Origin: Hoylesella oralis ATCC 33269
GTDB taxonomy: Bacteria > Bacteroidota > Bacteroidia > Bacteroidales > Bacteroidaceae
DNA length: 64,000 nucleotides
Direction: 5' to 3'
NCBI RefSeq assembly: GCF_000185145.2
Contig: NZ_GL833119.1
Span: forward strand, 310,001 to 374,000
Shown here: positions 45,266 to 54,117 of the stretch, one piece after another
How the letters are laid out: each line of letters starts with the position of its first letter
Position numbering within the stretch: the stretch's first letter is position 1
Translations under genes and position numbers: made by a program
The notes under the pieces: model-generated
The model's database searches: none
The model's input: only the letters and a program-made list of their open reading frames with translations
Told to the model about the DNA's origin: nothing

Positions 45266-46522
45266 TTACAGTGAGAAGGCCTTTTTAATATCGTCTACGC
45301 GGTCGAGTTTCTCCCATGTAAAGAGTTCCACCTGCATGGTTTTCGTAGGATGATAGCGACTACAGAAGGTTTTCTCTACCACTTCGTTGCGCCTACCCAT
45401 ATGCCCGTAGGCCGCTGTTTCGAGATACATCGGCTGTCGGAGCTTCAGGTTTCGCTCGATCATCTTAGGTCTAAGATCGAACATCGTAGCTATTTTCTCT
45501 GCTATTTCGCCATCCGACAGCGCTACATGGCTGCGCCCGTAGGTATTTACATAAATGTTTACCGGTTTAGCCACACCGATTGCGTAACTTATTTGTACCA
45601 ACATCTCGTCGCTCACGCCCGCTGCAACCATATTCTTTGCTATATATCGTGCCGCATAAGCTGCCGAACGATCCACTTTACTCGAATCTTTACCCGAGAA
45701 AGAGCCACCGCCATGCGCACCTTTACCGCCGTAAGTATCTACGATAATCTTGCGTCCGGTGAGCCCAGTATCCCCATGTGGCCCGCCTATAACGAACTTC
45801 CCCGTGGGATTAACGAAGTATTTAATGCTGCTATTAAACAATCCAAGCACTTTATCCGAATGGATTTGTGCCTTTACACGTGGCATGAGTATGTGTAAAA
45901 CATCATCTTTAATCTTGGCAAGCATCGGTTCGTCAGCATCGAAGTCGTCGTGTTGCGTAGATACAACTATGGTGTCGATACGCTGGGGGACACCTTCATC
46001 GCTGTATTCTATCGTTACTTGGCTCTTAGAGTCGGGGCGTAAGTAAGTCATTTCTTTGCCCTCTTTGCGAATATCGGCAAGAGTTCGCACGATCAGATGG
46101 GCCAAATCGAGCGATACAGGCATGAAGTTCTCCGTTTCGTTCGTAGCATAACCGAACATCATACCTTGGTCTCCCGCGCCTTGATTCTCTTCCGTACCGT
46201 TGTCTACACCGCGGTTGATGTCGTCGCTCTGCTCGTGTATGGCCGAAAGAATGCCGCAGCTGTCGCCGTCGAACTGATATTCGGCCTTGGTATAACCTAT
46301 GTTTTTAATCGTATTTCGGGCGATAGTCTGCAAGTCTATATAGGTATCAGACCTCACTTCTCCCATAATTACCACTTGCCCCGTGGTTACAAACGTCTCG
46401 ATGGCGCACCGTGCATGGTCGTCGTAAGCCAGAAATTGGTCGAGCAGGGCATCCGATATCTGGTCGGAAACTTTATCGGGATGTCCTTCGGAAACCGATT
46501 CCGATGAAAATAAATATGCCAT
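45266..46522 (-). CDS. metK: S-adenosylmethionine synthetase
   Basis: MetK makes S-adenosylmethionine from methionine and ATP. The ATG at 46522 starts [18 protein letters not shown], the classic N-terminus; the longer frame runs into the promoter. Signatures are GHPDKV near residue 14, the ATP-binding [12 protein letters not shown] near 118 and [20 protein letters not shown]. At 418 residues it is of the longer Bacteroidetes type. No SAM riboswitch is seen upstream. It is the first gene of the metK-DUF4271-hemD-rnpA-yidD run, all with gaps under 20 bases. Confidence 0.97.
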   Translation of the reverse strand: MAYLFSSESVSEGHPDKVSDQISDALLDQFLAYDDHARCAIETFVTTGQVVIMGEVRSDTYIDLQTIARNTIKNIGYTKAEYQFDGDSCGILSAIHEQSDDINRGVDNGTEENQGAGDQGMMFGYATNETENFMPVSLDLAHLIVRTLADIRKEGKEMTYLRPDSKSQVTIEYSDEGVPQRIDTIVVSTQHDDFDADEPMLAKIKDDVLHILMPRVKAQIHSDKVLGLFNSSIKYFVNPTGKFVIGGPHGDTGLTGRKIIVDTYGGKGAHGGGSFSGKDSSKVDRSAAYAARYIAKNMVAAGVSDEMLVQISYAIGVAKPVNIYVNTYGRSHVALSDGEIAEKIATMFDLRPKMIERNLKLRQPMYLETAAYGHMGRRNEVVEKTFCSRYHPTKTMQVELFTWEKLDRVDDIKKAFSL

Positions 46523-46554
46523 ATCTTTATATTTTAAGAAACTTTTTAGATTTG

Positions 46555-46585
46555 CAAAGGTACCGTAAAATCTACAAACAGCAAA
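46555..46585 (-). promoter_or_regulatory. Canonical promoter of the metK operon
   Basis: On the minus strand TTTG (46582-46585), exactly 19 bases, TACCTTTG (46555-46562). It lies about 32 bases before the metK ATG. Confidence 0.75.
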
Positions 46586-46603
46586 ATAAAAAGCATTAAA
46601 CAT

Positions 46604-46924
46604 ATATAAAGAGGTGGGAGTAGCCCATGGGGCTGTTTGCCTTTCTCCTCGTAAGAAAGAGAGGTAGAGAGGGGATCGACCGTAAGAAAAACGAAAGTTT
46701 TGAAAAAACAGGGAACAATTTCAAAGCAGACAGACCTATCGCCTAATAGCGATAGATATGCTCTCTATCCGTTACAGACGGTCTATGCAAGCCGAGCAGA
46801 CCTGCCATCTAATATCGGCGCACAAAACTCTCATGCAATAAAAAGGATCGGAATTGTGCCCAAAGGCACCCAAAACGTTTCTGATACAAACAGAAAATAA
46901 GAGCGCGGAACTCATTATTTTAAC
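46604..46924. other. Intergenic region with hairpins, no recognised gene
   Basis: Between the metK promoter and the xerD stop there is no supported gene. A 66-codon plus frame lacks any feature. Two small hairpins are seen: CTTTCT...AGAAAG near 46641-46660 and CTATCGC/GCGATAG at 46736-46755. The purine-rich GGTAGAGAGGGG near 46662 resembles the arms of the 14771-14900 repeat only weakly. Confidence 0.4.
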
Positions 46925-47878
46925 CTACAAATCCGGCTTTCTGTCGGCATTCTTTTCATTGTACATAATGTTTCGGGGGTGATGGTTCAATATCTCTTCG
47001 CGCAGTGTACTTATGTCTATATGGGTGTATATCTCTGTCGTCCCGATGCTCTCGTGCCCCAACATCTCCTGAATGGCACGCAGATCGGCACCGCCTTTCA
47101 GCAGTTCGGTAGCAAAAGAATGGCGCAAAGTGTGCGGACTGATGGTTTTACGAATGCCGGCTGCCTCGGCCTGACGCTTGATCATGATGAGTATCATGGT
47201 GCGGGTAAGATGACTGCCACGGCGGTTTAAGAACACGAAATCGATTTCCCCGGGCTTTATCTGCATCAGATTGCGGTCTATGAACCACAGTTTAAGTTCC
47301 TTGATGGCCTTGGGCGAGATGGGTACCAACCGCTCCTTGTCGCCCTTGCCCAGCACCCTTACATACTCCTCTTCTATATATAAGTCCGATAATTTGAGGT
47401 TTACCAGCTCTGAAACACGCAGGCCGCACGAAAAAAGCATCTCTATAATGGCTTTATTTCGTTGCCCTTCCCACTTCGAAAGGTCGATAGAGTCTTCGAG
47501 CATGTCTACTTCAGCAGCAGAAAGAACCTCGGGCAAGTGTTCTCCTATGTGGGGCGACTCCAAGAGTTCGGTAGGATCGGCAGCGATATACCCGTCGAGC
47601 ACGAGAAATCTGTAGAACGAACGAACACCGCTCAATATGCGTGCTTGCGTGGCAGGACCTACACCATGCTCGTGTATCTGTACGGCGAAACGCTCTAAGT
47701 CGGCAAGTTTAAGCTCGAAAACGTTCAGGTCTTGTTGCGCACAATAGCCGATCAACCACGACAAATCGTGCTGGTAAGCCTCCAAAGTATGGGGAGAATA
47801 GTTGCGTTCAAGTTTCAGATAACGCACGTAAGATTTCACCACATCAGTGCTGTTCGCAATCTTTTTCTTTTTTTGCAT
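46925..47878 (-). CDS. xerD: Tyrosine recombinase XerD
   Basis: XerD resolves chromosome dimers at dif with its partner XerC. The 317-residue protein has the N-terminal SAM-like domain (VKSYVRYLKLERNYSPHTLE) and a C-terminal catalytic domain with all active residues: Arg in SCGLRVSEL, Lys in VLGKGDKERLVPI, His-x-x-Arg in HTLRHSFA, His in LGHESIGTTEIYTHI and the Tyr nucleophile in the same segment. Length and the KGGADLRAIQEMLG stretch favour XerD over an integron or element integrase. The partner XerC is not in the window. Its promoter lies in the 66-bp repeat. Confidence 0.94.
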   Translation of the reverse strand: MQKKKKIANSTDVVKSYVRYLKLERNYSPHTLEAYQHDLSWLIGYCAQQDLNVFELKLADLERFAVQIHEHGVGPATQARILSGVRSFYRFLVLDGYIAADPTELLESPHIGEHLPEVLSAAEVDMLEDSIDLSKWEGQRNKAIIEMLFSCGLRVSELVNLKLSDLYIEEEYVRVLGKGDKERLVPISPKAIKELKLWFIDRNLMQIKPGEIDFVFLNRRGSHLTRTMILIMIKRQAEAAGIRKTISPHTLRHSFATELLKGGADLRAIQEMLGHESIGTTEIYTHIDISTLREEILNHHPRNIMYNEKNADRKPDL

Positions 47879-47907
47879 GACCGTTTATCCGCAATATAAA
47901 TTATGTA

Positions 47908-47981
47908 CAAAGATAGTGCAAGCCGAACACAAAGAAACTTGTTTCAATTTGTTGAGGTGCCGCCTATCTTATGCAAAGATA
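47908..47981 (-). repeat. 66-bp promoter-bearing repeat upstream of xerD (locus X)
   Basis: On the minus strand TATCTTTG occurs at 47974-47981 and at 47908-47915, exactly 66 bases apart as at 33552/33618. The first copy has the full palindrome TATCTTTGCATAAGATA (47965-47981), then GGCGGCA, GAAACAAGTTTC and TTGCAC just before the second TATCTTTG. The box near xerD has TTTC 18 bases upstream (47934-47937) and probably drives xerD. The repeat makes a spurious plus-strand frame. Confidence 0.8.
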
Positions 47982-48087
47982 GTGCAAGTACTCTTAAACA
48001 CCAAGAAACGGCCGTTTAAATCGCTCGTTTCATACGTGTAAGAGCGCCGAAAGTAATTTGTTTACGTACAACATTCACCGAAAAGTC

Positions 48088-48118
48088 TTTGAATTTTAAT
48101 CCATTTTCCGTAACTTTG
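48088..48118 (+). promoter_or_regulatory. Canonical promoter of aroQ
   Basis: TTTG (48088-48091), exactly 19 bases, TAACTTTG (48111-48118). The aroQ ATG is 42 bases downstream. Confidence 0.78.
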
Positions 48119-48159
48119 CCTGCATACATACGTAATATACCATTCAACCGTCATCGCTT

Positions 48160-48603
48160 ATGAAGATACAAATTATCAACGGCCCTAACTTAAATCTGCT
48201 CGGAACACGCGAACCGGACATTTATGGCAATAGCTCTTTCGATGCTTTCTTGCCGGAATTGCGTGCGCAATATCCCGATGTAGAAATAGAATACTACCAA
48301 AGCAATATCGAAGGAGAACTCATCGACCGCATGCAGGAGGTAGGTTTCACCGCTGACGGCATCGTGCTTAACGCCGGTGCATATACACATACGAGCATTG
48401 CCCTGCACGACTGTATCCTGTCGCTGGCATGTCCGGTGGTAGAGGTGCATATCTCCAACGTGCACAAACGCGAGGAATTCCGCCGCAAGAGCATGATTGC
48501 AAGTGCCTGCATCGGCATAATTGCCGGCTTCGGACTGCATTCCTACAGCCTTGCCATCGCAGGCCTGCTGGCCCGTAACGAACCGTCTGCCGATAATGGA
48601 TGA
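48160..48603 (+). CDS. aroQ: 3-dehydroquinate dehydratase, type II
   Basis: AroQ catalyses the third shikimate-pathway step. The 147-residue protein is of type II: the N-terminal INGPNLNLLGTREPDIYG with the catalytic Tyr, the GIVLNAGAYTHTSIALHD active-site loop, and EVHISNVHKREEFRRKS with the catalytic His. Type II enzymes form dodecamers and need no Schiff base. Its stop overlaps the next start by eight bases. No other aro gene is in the window. Confidence 0.97.
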   Translation: MKIQIINGPNLNLLGTREPDIYGNSSFDAFLPELRAQYPDVEIEYYQSNIEGELIDRMQEVGFTADGIVLNAGAYTHTSIALHDCILSLACPVVEVHISNVHKREEFRRKSMIASACIGIIAGFGLHSYSLAIAGLLARNEPSADNG

Positions 48604-49228
48604 AGCCTTAGACCGATACATCGATAGCCATATCGATGCCGAGGGCGACTATCTGTACCGCCTCTACCGCGCCACCAACATCCATACGCTGCACGGACGG
48701 ATGGCAAGCGGGCACCTTCAAGGGCGGTTGCTCCGCATGCTTGTGCGTATGATACGGCCGAATAATATCCTTGAAGTGGGCACCTTCAGCGGCTATAGCG
48801 CCATCTGTATGGCCGAGGGATTAGAAGAAGGAGGCAAAGTATGGACGTATGAGATCGACGATGAGATGGAAGAGTTCACACGCCCGTGGATAGAAGGTTC
48901 GACAGTTGCCGATAAAATCAACTTTATCATAGGCGATGCCAACGTATTGGCACCTCGGGCAGGCGTAACGTTCGATATGGCTTTCATCGACGGCGATAAG
49001 CGCACGTATCTGCAAACCTACGAAATGACGCTCACAGTGCTGCGCCAAGGCGGTTTCATCTTGGCCGACAACACGCTGTGGGACGGCCATGTAGTAGACC
49101 ATTCCTATGATAACGACAGTCAGACACGCGGCATCGAAGCGTTCAACGACTTCGTAGCAACCGACACACGTGTGGAGCGTGTCATCCTTCCGTTGCGCGA
49201 CGGACTGACCATTATCCGTAAAAAATAA
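48596..49228 (+). CDS. SAM-dependent O-methyltransferase, COMT class
   Basis: The ATG at 48596 (MDEALDRYIDSHID, 210 residues) overlaps the aroQ end, so the two are co-translated. The protein is a cation-dependent class I methyltransferase: SAM site ILEVGTFSGYSAICMAEGL, the acidic metal site AFIDGDKRTYLQTY, and ILADNTLWDGHV. Substrates of this family are small catechols or, in some bacteria, unknown; none can be assigned here. In many Bacteroidales genomes, as I recall, this gene follows aroQ and pyruvate kinase; no pyruvate kinase gene is present here. Confidence 0.92.
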   Translation: MDEALDRYIDSHIDAEGDYLYRLYRATNIHTLHGRMASGHLQGRLLRMLVRMIRPNNILEVGTFSGYSAICMAEGLEEGGKVWTYEIDDEMEEFTRPWIEGSTVADKINFIIGDANVLAPRAGVTFDMAFIDGDKRTYLQTYEMTLTVLRQGGFILADNTLWDGHVVDHSYDNDSQTRGIEAFNDFVATDTRVERVILPLRDGLTIIRKK

Positions 49229-49285
49229 ATCTCGTTTTCAGCCCCTAAAAAGAACAAAAATCGTACGCGCTCTGTTTATTTTTTG

Positions 49286-49293
49286 TATTTTTG
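49286..49293 (+). promoter_or_regulatory. -7 element of the M16 peptidase gene
   Basis: TATTTTTG matches TAnnTTTG and lies about 38 bases before the ATG at 49331. A TTTG box at 19 bases upstream is not seen. Confidence 0.45.
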
Positions 49294-49330
49294 CAACACA
49301 TATATTATTTCAATCCAAAATTAATACGGT

Positions 49331-52153
49331 ATGAAAATCAGAAAATTATTACTCCTATGCCTGCTGTTTGTTGCAGGAATGGTACACGCACAAATGGAAT
49401 TGCCCTCGATTCCTACGGATACAGCCGTGCGAATTGGCAAACTACCGAACGGACTTACGTACTATATCCGCTATAACAATTGGCCCGAACACCGCGCAAA
49501 CTTCTATATAGCGCAGAAAGTCGGTTCTATTCAGGAAGACGAAAGCCAGAGAGGATTGGCTCACTTCCTCGAACATATGTGCTTCAACGGTACCGATAAC
49601 TTTAAAGGAAACGACCTTATCGAGTATTGTCGCTCCATCGGAGTGGAGTTCGGTGGCGATCTTAACGCATATACAAGCATCGACCAAACGGTCTACAACA
49701 TAGATAATGTGCCCACGAACCGCCAAAGCTCGCTCGATTCTTGCCTACTTATCTTGCGTGATTGGGCCGACGGACTGACGTTGGACCCCAAGGAAATAGA
49801 CAAAGAGCGTGGGGTTATCCACGAAGAATGGCGCCTGCGTACGAGCGCAAACAGCCGTATGTTCGAACGAAACCTACCGAAACTCTACCCCGGAAGTAAG
49901 TACGGCGTGCGCTATCCCATCGGACTGATGAGCGTGGTAGACAACTTCAAGCCGAAAGAACTGCGCGACTATTACGAGAAATGGTACCACCCGCAAAACC
50001 AAGGCATCATCGTTATCGGCGACGTAGACGTGAACCACACCGAACAGATGATCAAAAAACTCTTCGGACCTATTACAAATCCCAAGAACGCACAGCCCAT
50101 TGTAGACGAACCGGTGCCCGATACACCGCAGCCGATCGTTATCATCGATAAGGATAAGGAGCAACGGACGAGCGACGTAGAGCTGATGTTCAAGCACGAC
50201 GTATTCCCCGATTCGCTGAAACATACCATCGCTTACATCGTGGCCGACTATGTGAAAAACGCCGCTATGTCTATGCTCAACAACCGTTTTACCGAAGCTG
50301 CACAGAAAGCAGACTGCCCTTATACAAACGCTTACGTAAGGGATGGAAGCTATATTTTTGCTAAAACGAAAGACGCATTCGATCTGGATGTAGAACCCAA
50401 AGACATAGCTCAAACCGCTCAGGCGCTCAAGGCAGCATTCATAGAAGTGCGCCGCGCGGCCGATTTCGGCTTCACTCCGACCGAATACGAGCGCTATAAA
50501 GCCAATCGATTAAGTGCACTCGACAAGGCTTACAGTAACAAAGACAAGCGTCCGAACCGCCAGTTTTTCCACGAATGTCTTGGGCATTTCCTCAATAACG
50601 AGCCCATGCCGCCCATCGAGTACACCTATGAAACGATGAAAATGATTATCCCTGCCATCCCTTTAGAAACCGTTAATCAGGCTTTGAGGGAACTAATTCC
50701 CGCCAATGACAGTAATATGGTGATCGTTAGTTTCAATAATGAAAAGGAGGGAAATGTATATCCTACCGAGGCTGGATTGTTGGGTGCAGTGAAGGAAGCA
50801 CGTGCGACTAAGATCGACGCATACGTAGACAATGTGAAGAACGAGCCGCTCATAAAGACGCTGCCCAAGGCAGGTACTATCAAAAGCGAGAAGAAAAACA
50901 CTAAACTGGGCTATACTGAATTGAAGCTGTCCAATGGGGCTACCGTAATTCTGAAGAAGACCGATTACAAGAAGGATCAGGTTATACTCTCGGGAGCCGG
51001 TTATGGCGGTAACTCTCTCTATGGTGCAAAAGATTACAAGAACCTGCAGATGTTCGACCAAGCGATAGGTGTCAGCGGACTCGGAAGTTTCTCCAACACC
51101 GAACTTACCAAGGCTCTTGCAGGAAAGATTGCCAATGCCGACCTGTCTATGTCTGACGAATATGCCGCCATCAGCGGTTCTTCTACACCGAAAGACGTAG
51201 AGACCATGCTCCAAATGACTTATCTCTATTTCACCAATATCAACAAGGATCAGAAAGCATACGACCAGTTGATCAGCCAATACGAGGTAAGTTTGAAGAA
51301 TCGTGCACTATCTCCGGAGATCGCACTCCGTGACAGTCTCACCGCTACCATGTACGGACATAATCCGCGCCTTACGCCACTACAGGCACAAGACCTGAAA
51401 GGCATCTCTTACGACCGCATTCTGCAAATCGCCAAGGAGTGTACTGCAAACGCAGCAGCATGGCGCTTTACTATCGTTGGAAACTACGACGAAGCCGCCA
51501 TTCGCCCGCTTATCTGCCGCTATCTTGCCTCTCTGCCGGCGAAAGGCAAGGTGCAGAAAGGTCACAGAGTGGCATTCCTGCAGAAAGGGAATATAGAAAA
51601 TAAGTTCTTACGCAAGATGGAAACGCCCAAATCCATAGCCTATATGATGTGGTACAACGATGTTATGCCTTATTCTGTCGAAACCTCTATCAAGGCCGAT
51701 ATCGCTGGACAAGTGCTCTCCATGGTATATCTGAAGAAGATACGCGAGGATGCCAGTGCCGCATATGCGTGCGGTGCACAGGGTGCAGCCACCATTTCCG
51801 ACAATTATCACAACGTGCAATTCTTTGCTTATTGCCCGATGAAACCGGAGAAAAAGGATATCGCTATCGAGATTATGAATAACGAATTACCCAATTTGGC
51901 CAAAGATGTAGACGCGCCAATGGTCGATAAAGTGAAGAAACTCATGCTGAAACAGGCCGACGATTCAGAGAAAAACAACGGCTATTGGATGAGGGTAATC
52001 AACCAATTCTACAAATACGGCATCGACAGCCATACCGACTACAAGAAACTCATCGAAGCACAAACGCCGCAATCTATCGCTGCTTTCGTAGCTGAGTTCC
52101 TTAAAAACAAGAATCATATCTCGGTTATTATGCTGCCGGAAGAGGCAAAATAA
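49331..52153 (+). CDS. Secreted M16 family zinc metallopeptidase
   Basis: The 940-residue protein has a signal peptide (cleavage near VHA-Q, residue 20) and the four-domain M16 (pitrilysin) layout in two homologous halves. The N-terminal half has the zinc motif HFLEH at 78-82 with the downstream Glu in the KERGVIHEEWR segment. The second half, from about 520 (TELKLSNGATVILKKTD), lacks a zinc motif, as usual for the inactive half. The chamber-type peptidase degrades medium-length peptides, here in the periplasm or at the surface. It has its own -7 element and a strong terminator, so it is a single-gene unit. Confidence 0.94.
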   Translation: MKIRKLLLLCLLFVAGMVHAQMELPSIPTDTAVRIGKLPNGLTYYIRYNNWPEHRANFYIAQKVGSIQEDESQRGLAHFLEHMCFNGTDNFKGNDLIEYCRSIGVEFGGDLNAYTSIDQTVYNIDNVPTNRQSSLDSCLLILRDWADGLTLDPKEIDKERGVIHEEWRLRTSANSRMFERNLPKLYPGSKYGVRYPIGLMSVVDNFKPKELRDYYEKWYHPQNQGIIVIGDVDVNHTEQMIKKLFGPITNPKNAQPIVDEPVPDTPQPIVIIDKDKEQRTSDVELMFKHDVFPDSLKHTIAYIVADYVKNAAMSMLNNRFTEAAQKADCPYTNAYVRDGSYIFAKTKDAFDLDVEPKDIAQTAQALKAAFIEVRRAADFGFTPTEYERYKANRLSALDKAYSNKDKRPNRQFFHECLGHFLNNEPMPPIEYTYETMKMIIPAIPLETVNQALRELIPANDSNMVIVSFNNEKEGNVYPTEAGLLGAVKEARATKIDAYVDNVKNEPLIKTLPKAGTIKSEKKNTKLGYTELKLSNGATVILKKTDYKKDQVILSGAGYGGNSLYGAKDYKNLQMFDQAIGVSGLGSFSNTELTKALAGKIANADLSMSDEYAAISGSSTPKDVETMLQMTYLYFTNINKDQKAYDQLISQYEVSLKNRALSPEIALRDSLTATMYGHNPRLTPLQAQDLKGISYDRILQIAKECTANAAAWRFTIVGNYDEAAIRPLICRYLASLPAKGKVQKGHRVAFLQKGNIENKFLRKMETPKSIAYMMWYNDVMPYSVETSIKADIAGQVLSMVYLKKIREDASAAYACGAQGAATISDNYHNVQFFAYCPMKPEKKDIAIEIMNNELPNLAKDVDAPMVDKVKKLMLKQADDSEKNNGYWMRVINQFYKYGIDSHTDYKKLIEAQTPQSIAAFVAEFLKNKNHISVIMLPEEAK

Positions 52154-52182
52154 GCGCTCGAATATAGGATCCATAACAACAG

Positions 52183-52216
52183 AAAGATGCGTCGGCTATT
52201 GTTCCGGCGCATCTTT
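52183..52216 (+). terminator. Rho-independent terminator of the M16 peptidase gene
   Basis: AAAGATGCGTCGG (52183-52195) pairs with CCGGCGCATCTTT (52204-52216), 13 positions with one G-T pair, an eight-base loop and a T-run after it. Confidence 0.82.
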
Positions 52217-52296
52217 TATGATATTACACCTTATGTCTGTCGGGCACAGACCTAAGAAATAAGTTACTTAAAAGGTACTTTTATGAATAAAATCAC

Positions 52297-52304
52297 TACC
52301 TTTG
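52297..52304 (+). promoter_or_regulatory. -7 element of rbfA
   Basis: TACCTTTG matches TAnnTTTG and lies 27 bases before the rbfA ATG. The TTTG box is not clear. Confidence 0.5.
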
Positions 52305-52330
52305 CATAAAATAAAAACAACCGTCCGATT

Positions 52331-52666
52331 ATGCAAGAAACAAGACAGAACCGCATAGCAAGACTCCTGCAAAAGGAATTGAGCCTTATTTTTCAGAGTC
52401 AAACCCGCATGATGCACGGCGTTATGATATCGGTAACGCGCGCACGGGTGTCGCCCGATTTGAGTATATGCACGGCATATTTAAGCATTTTCCCGTCGGA
52501 AAAGAGCGACGAGATAATCCATAATATCACCAAAAACGAAAAGACTATACGCTACGAGCTGGGCACACGTGTGCATAACCAGTTGCGTATTATCCCGGAA
52601 CTTCGCTTTTTCATCGACGACAGCCTCGACTATATCGAACGTATAGACGAGCTGTTAAAGAAGTAA
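52331..52666 (+). CDS. rbfA: Ribosome-binding factor A
   Basis: RbfA is a cold-shock 30S maturation factor with a KH-like fold. The 111-residue protein begins MQETRQNRIARLLQKELSLI, has the family strand VTRARVSPDLSICTAYLSIF, and ends LRFFIDDSLDYIERIDELLKK. Length is normal. It is 45 bases before the LolC/E permease gene and likely cotranscribed with it, as in other Bacteroidales. Confidence 0.95.
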   Translation: MQETRQNRIARLLQKELSLIFQSQTRMMHGVMISVTRARVSPDLSICTAYLSIFPSEKSDEIIHNITKNEKTIRYELGTRVHNQLRIIPELRFFIDDSLDYIERIDELLKK

Positions 52667-52711
52667 GAACCGCCTGTCGAGACATCTATCCTGCCGCATA
52701 TCCCCAAAGAA

Positions 52712-53944
52712 ATGAACTTCCCGTTATTCGTAGCACGCCGCTATCTCTTTTCTAAAAAGAGCACAAACGCCATCAACATCATTTCGATTATCTCTGTAAT
52801 CGGTGTTGCCGTGGCCACTATGGCACTTGTTATCGTGCTGAGTGTGTTTAATGGATTTTCGGATCTCGTGGCCTCTTTCCTCACTAACTTCGATCCCCAA
52901 CTAAAGATTGTGCCCGTGCAAGGCAAGACAGTTCCGACCGACGATCCCGTACTTGAGCGTATCAAGCACTTCGAGGCCGTAGCCATAGCTACAGAATGCA
53001 TGGAAGATCAGGCACTCGCCACATATCAGGATAAGCAGCAGATGGTTACGGTAATGGGCGTAGACGATAATTTTTCAGAACTTACCCACATTAAGGAAAT
53101 ACTCTATGGCGATGGAGAATTCGAATTGCATGCCGCCAACTTGCAGTACGGAGTGATAGGTGTACGCTTGGCACAGCTGTTGGGCACCGGCGCCAGATGG
53201 CAGGGTTATATAAAGGTATATGCACCGAAACGCAACGGTCAGTTAGACTTGTCGAACCCTTACGACGGCTTCACGGTAGACTCGCTCTTATCGCCCGGCG
53301 TGGTTTTTGCCGTAAACCAAGCCAAATACGACAAAGATCATATCATCACATCGCTGGCGTTTGCCCGTAATCTCTTCGGTCAACAGGGCCGGATATCATC
53401 GCTTGAACTGCGGCTGAAAGCCGGGGCCGACTTCGACAAAGCCAAGAAGCAACTGCAACAGATAGCCGGAACAAAGTATAGAGTTCTCGACAGATTCGAG
53501 CAACAGGCAGATACTTTTCGCATCATGCAGATAGAGAAAATCATTGCCTATATATTCCTCACGTTTATCCTTGTCGTGGCATGTTTCAATATTGTAGGCT
53601 CGCTCTCCATGCTCATCATCGACAAGAAAGACGACGTAGTTACGCTGCGTAATCTCGGTGCCAACGATAAACAAATCACCAAGATCTTCCTTTTCGAGGG
53701 CCGGATGATATCTGTAATCGGAGCAGTCATCGGCATCGGCATCGGTCTGTTGCTCTGTTGGCTGCAGCAAACCTACGGCATCGTGGCCTTGGGCAGTAGC
53801 AGCGGCAACTTCGTAGTGAATGCCTATCCCGTGAGTGTGCACTATTCAGACGTGCTGGTTATCCTTTTTACGGTCGTTGCCGTGGGGTGGATGGCTGTTT
53901 GGTACCCCGTCCGTTATTTCAGTCGTCGCCTTCTGACCGACTGA
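52712..53944 (+). CDS. LolC/LolE-type lipoprotein-releasing permease
   Basis: This 410-residue inner-membrane protein is the permease of an ABC system that lifts lipoproteins toward the outer membrane. One membrane helix lies near 25-47 (VIGVAVATMALVIVLSVFNG), then a large periplasmic MacB-like domain, then three helices near 275-300, 325-350 and 375-400 in an FtsX domain. The motif VVTLRNLGANDKQITKIFLFEG is the coupling region for the LolD ATPase. LolD is not adjacent. It is the end of a plus-strand run, followed by two hairpins. Confidence 0.93.
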   Translation: MNFPLFVARRYLFSKKSTNAINIISIISVIGVAVATMALVIVLSVFNGFSDLVASFLTNFDPQLKIVPVQGKTVPTDDPVLERIKHFEAVAIATECMEDQALATYQDKQQMVTVMGVDDNFSELTHIKEILYGDGEFELHAANLQYGVIGVRLAQLLGTGARWQGYIKVYAPKRNGQLDLSNPYDGFTVDSLLSPGVVFAVNQAKYDKDHIITSLAFARNLFGQQGRISSLELRLKAGADFDKAKKQLQQIAGTKYRVLDRFEQQADTFRIMQIEKIIAYIFLTFILVVACFNIVGSLSMLIIDKKDDVVTLRNLGANDKQITKIFLFEGRMISVIGAVIGIGIGLLLCWLQQTYGIVALGSSSGNFVVNAYPVSVHYSDVLVILFTVVAVGWMAVWYPVRYFSRRLLTD

Positions 53945-53975
53945 AACAAACAAAACACCTGTTTTACACCATAGT

Positions 53976-54092
53976 TCTATGCCGGTTAGGAGTATCGCCT
54001 GCCGGGCATAGACCGGCTTCCCACCCATCATAGAACCCATATCTGACGATGCTGCCCCTGCAGGGAACGACATTATCCCTACAGGGGCAGCA
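53976..54092. terminator. Two hairpins between convergent genes
   Basis: Hairpin 1 pairs TCTATGCCGG (53976-53985) with CCGGGCATAGA (54003-54013), with one bulge. Hairpin 2 pairs GCTGCCCCTGCAGGGA (54052-54067) with TCCCTACAGGGGCAGC (54077-54092), 15 of 16 pairs. Neither has a good T-run. The second shares its core CCCCTGCA with the hairpin at 16551-16586, also between convergent genes. Confidence 0.6.
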
Positions 54093-54117
54093 CTGGCACG
54101 CCACGCTGTTACGTGCA

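Noticed and set aside
46523..46603. Possible SAM riboswitch before metK
   Set aside because: The leader is only about 30 bases and lies right behind a canonical promoter; no room for an aptamer.
46925..47878. xerD-like gene as the integrase of a mobile element
   Set aside because: Length and motifs match the chromosomal dimer-resolution XerD, and no element genes or att repeats flank it.
47847..48041. 64-codon plus frame across the xerD upstream region
   Set aside because: It lies over the same repeat and the divergent promoters; the peptide only mirrors the repeat.
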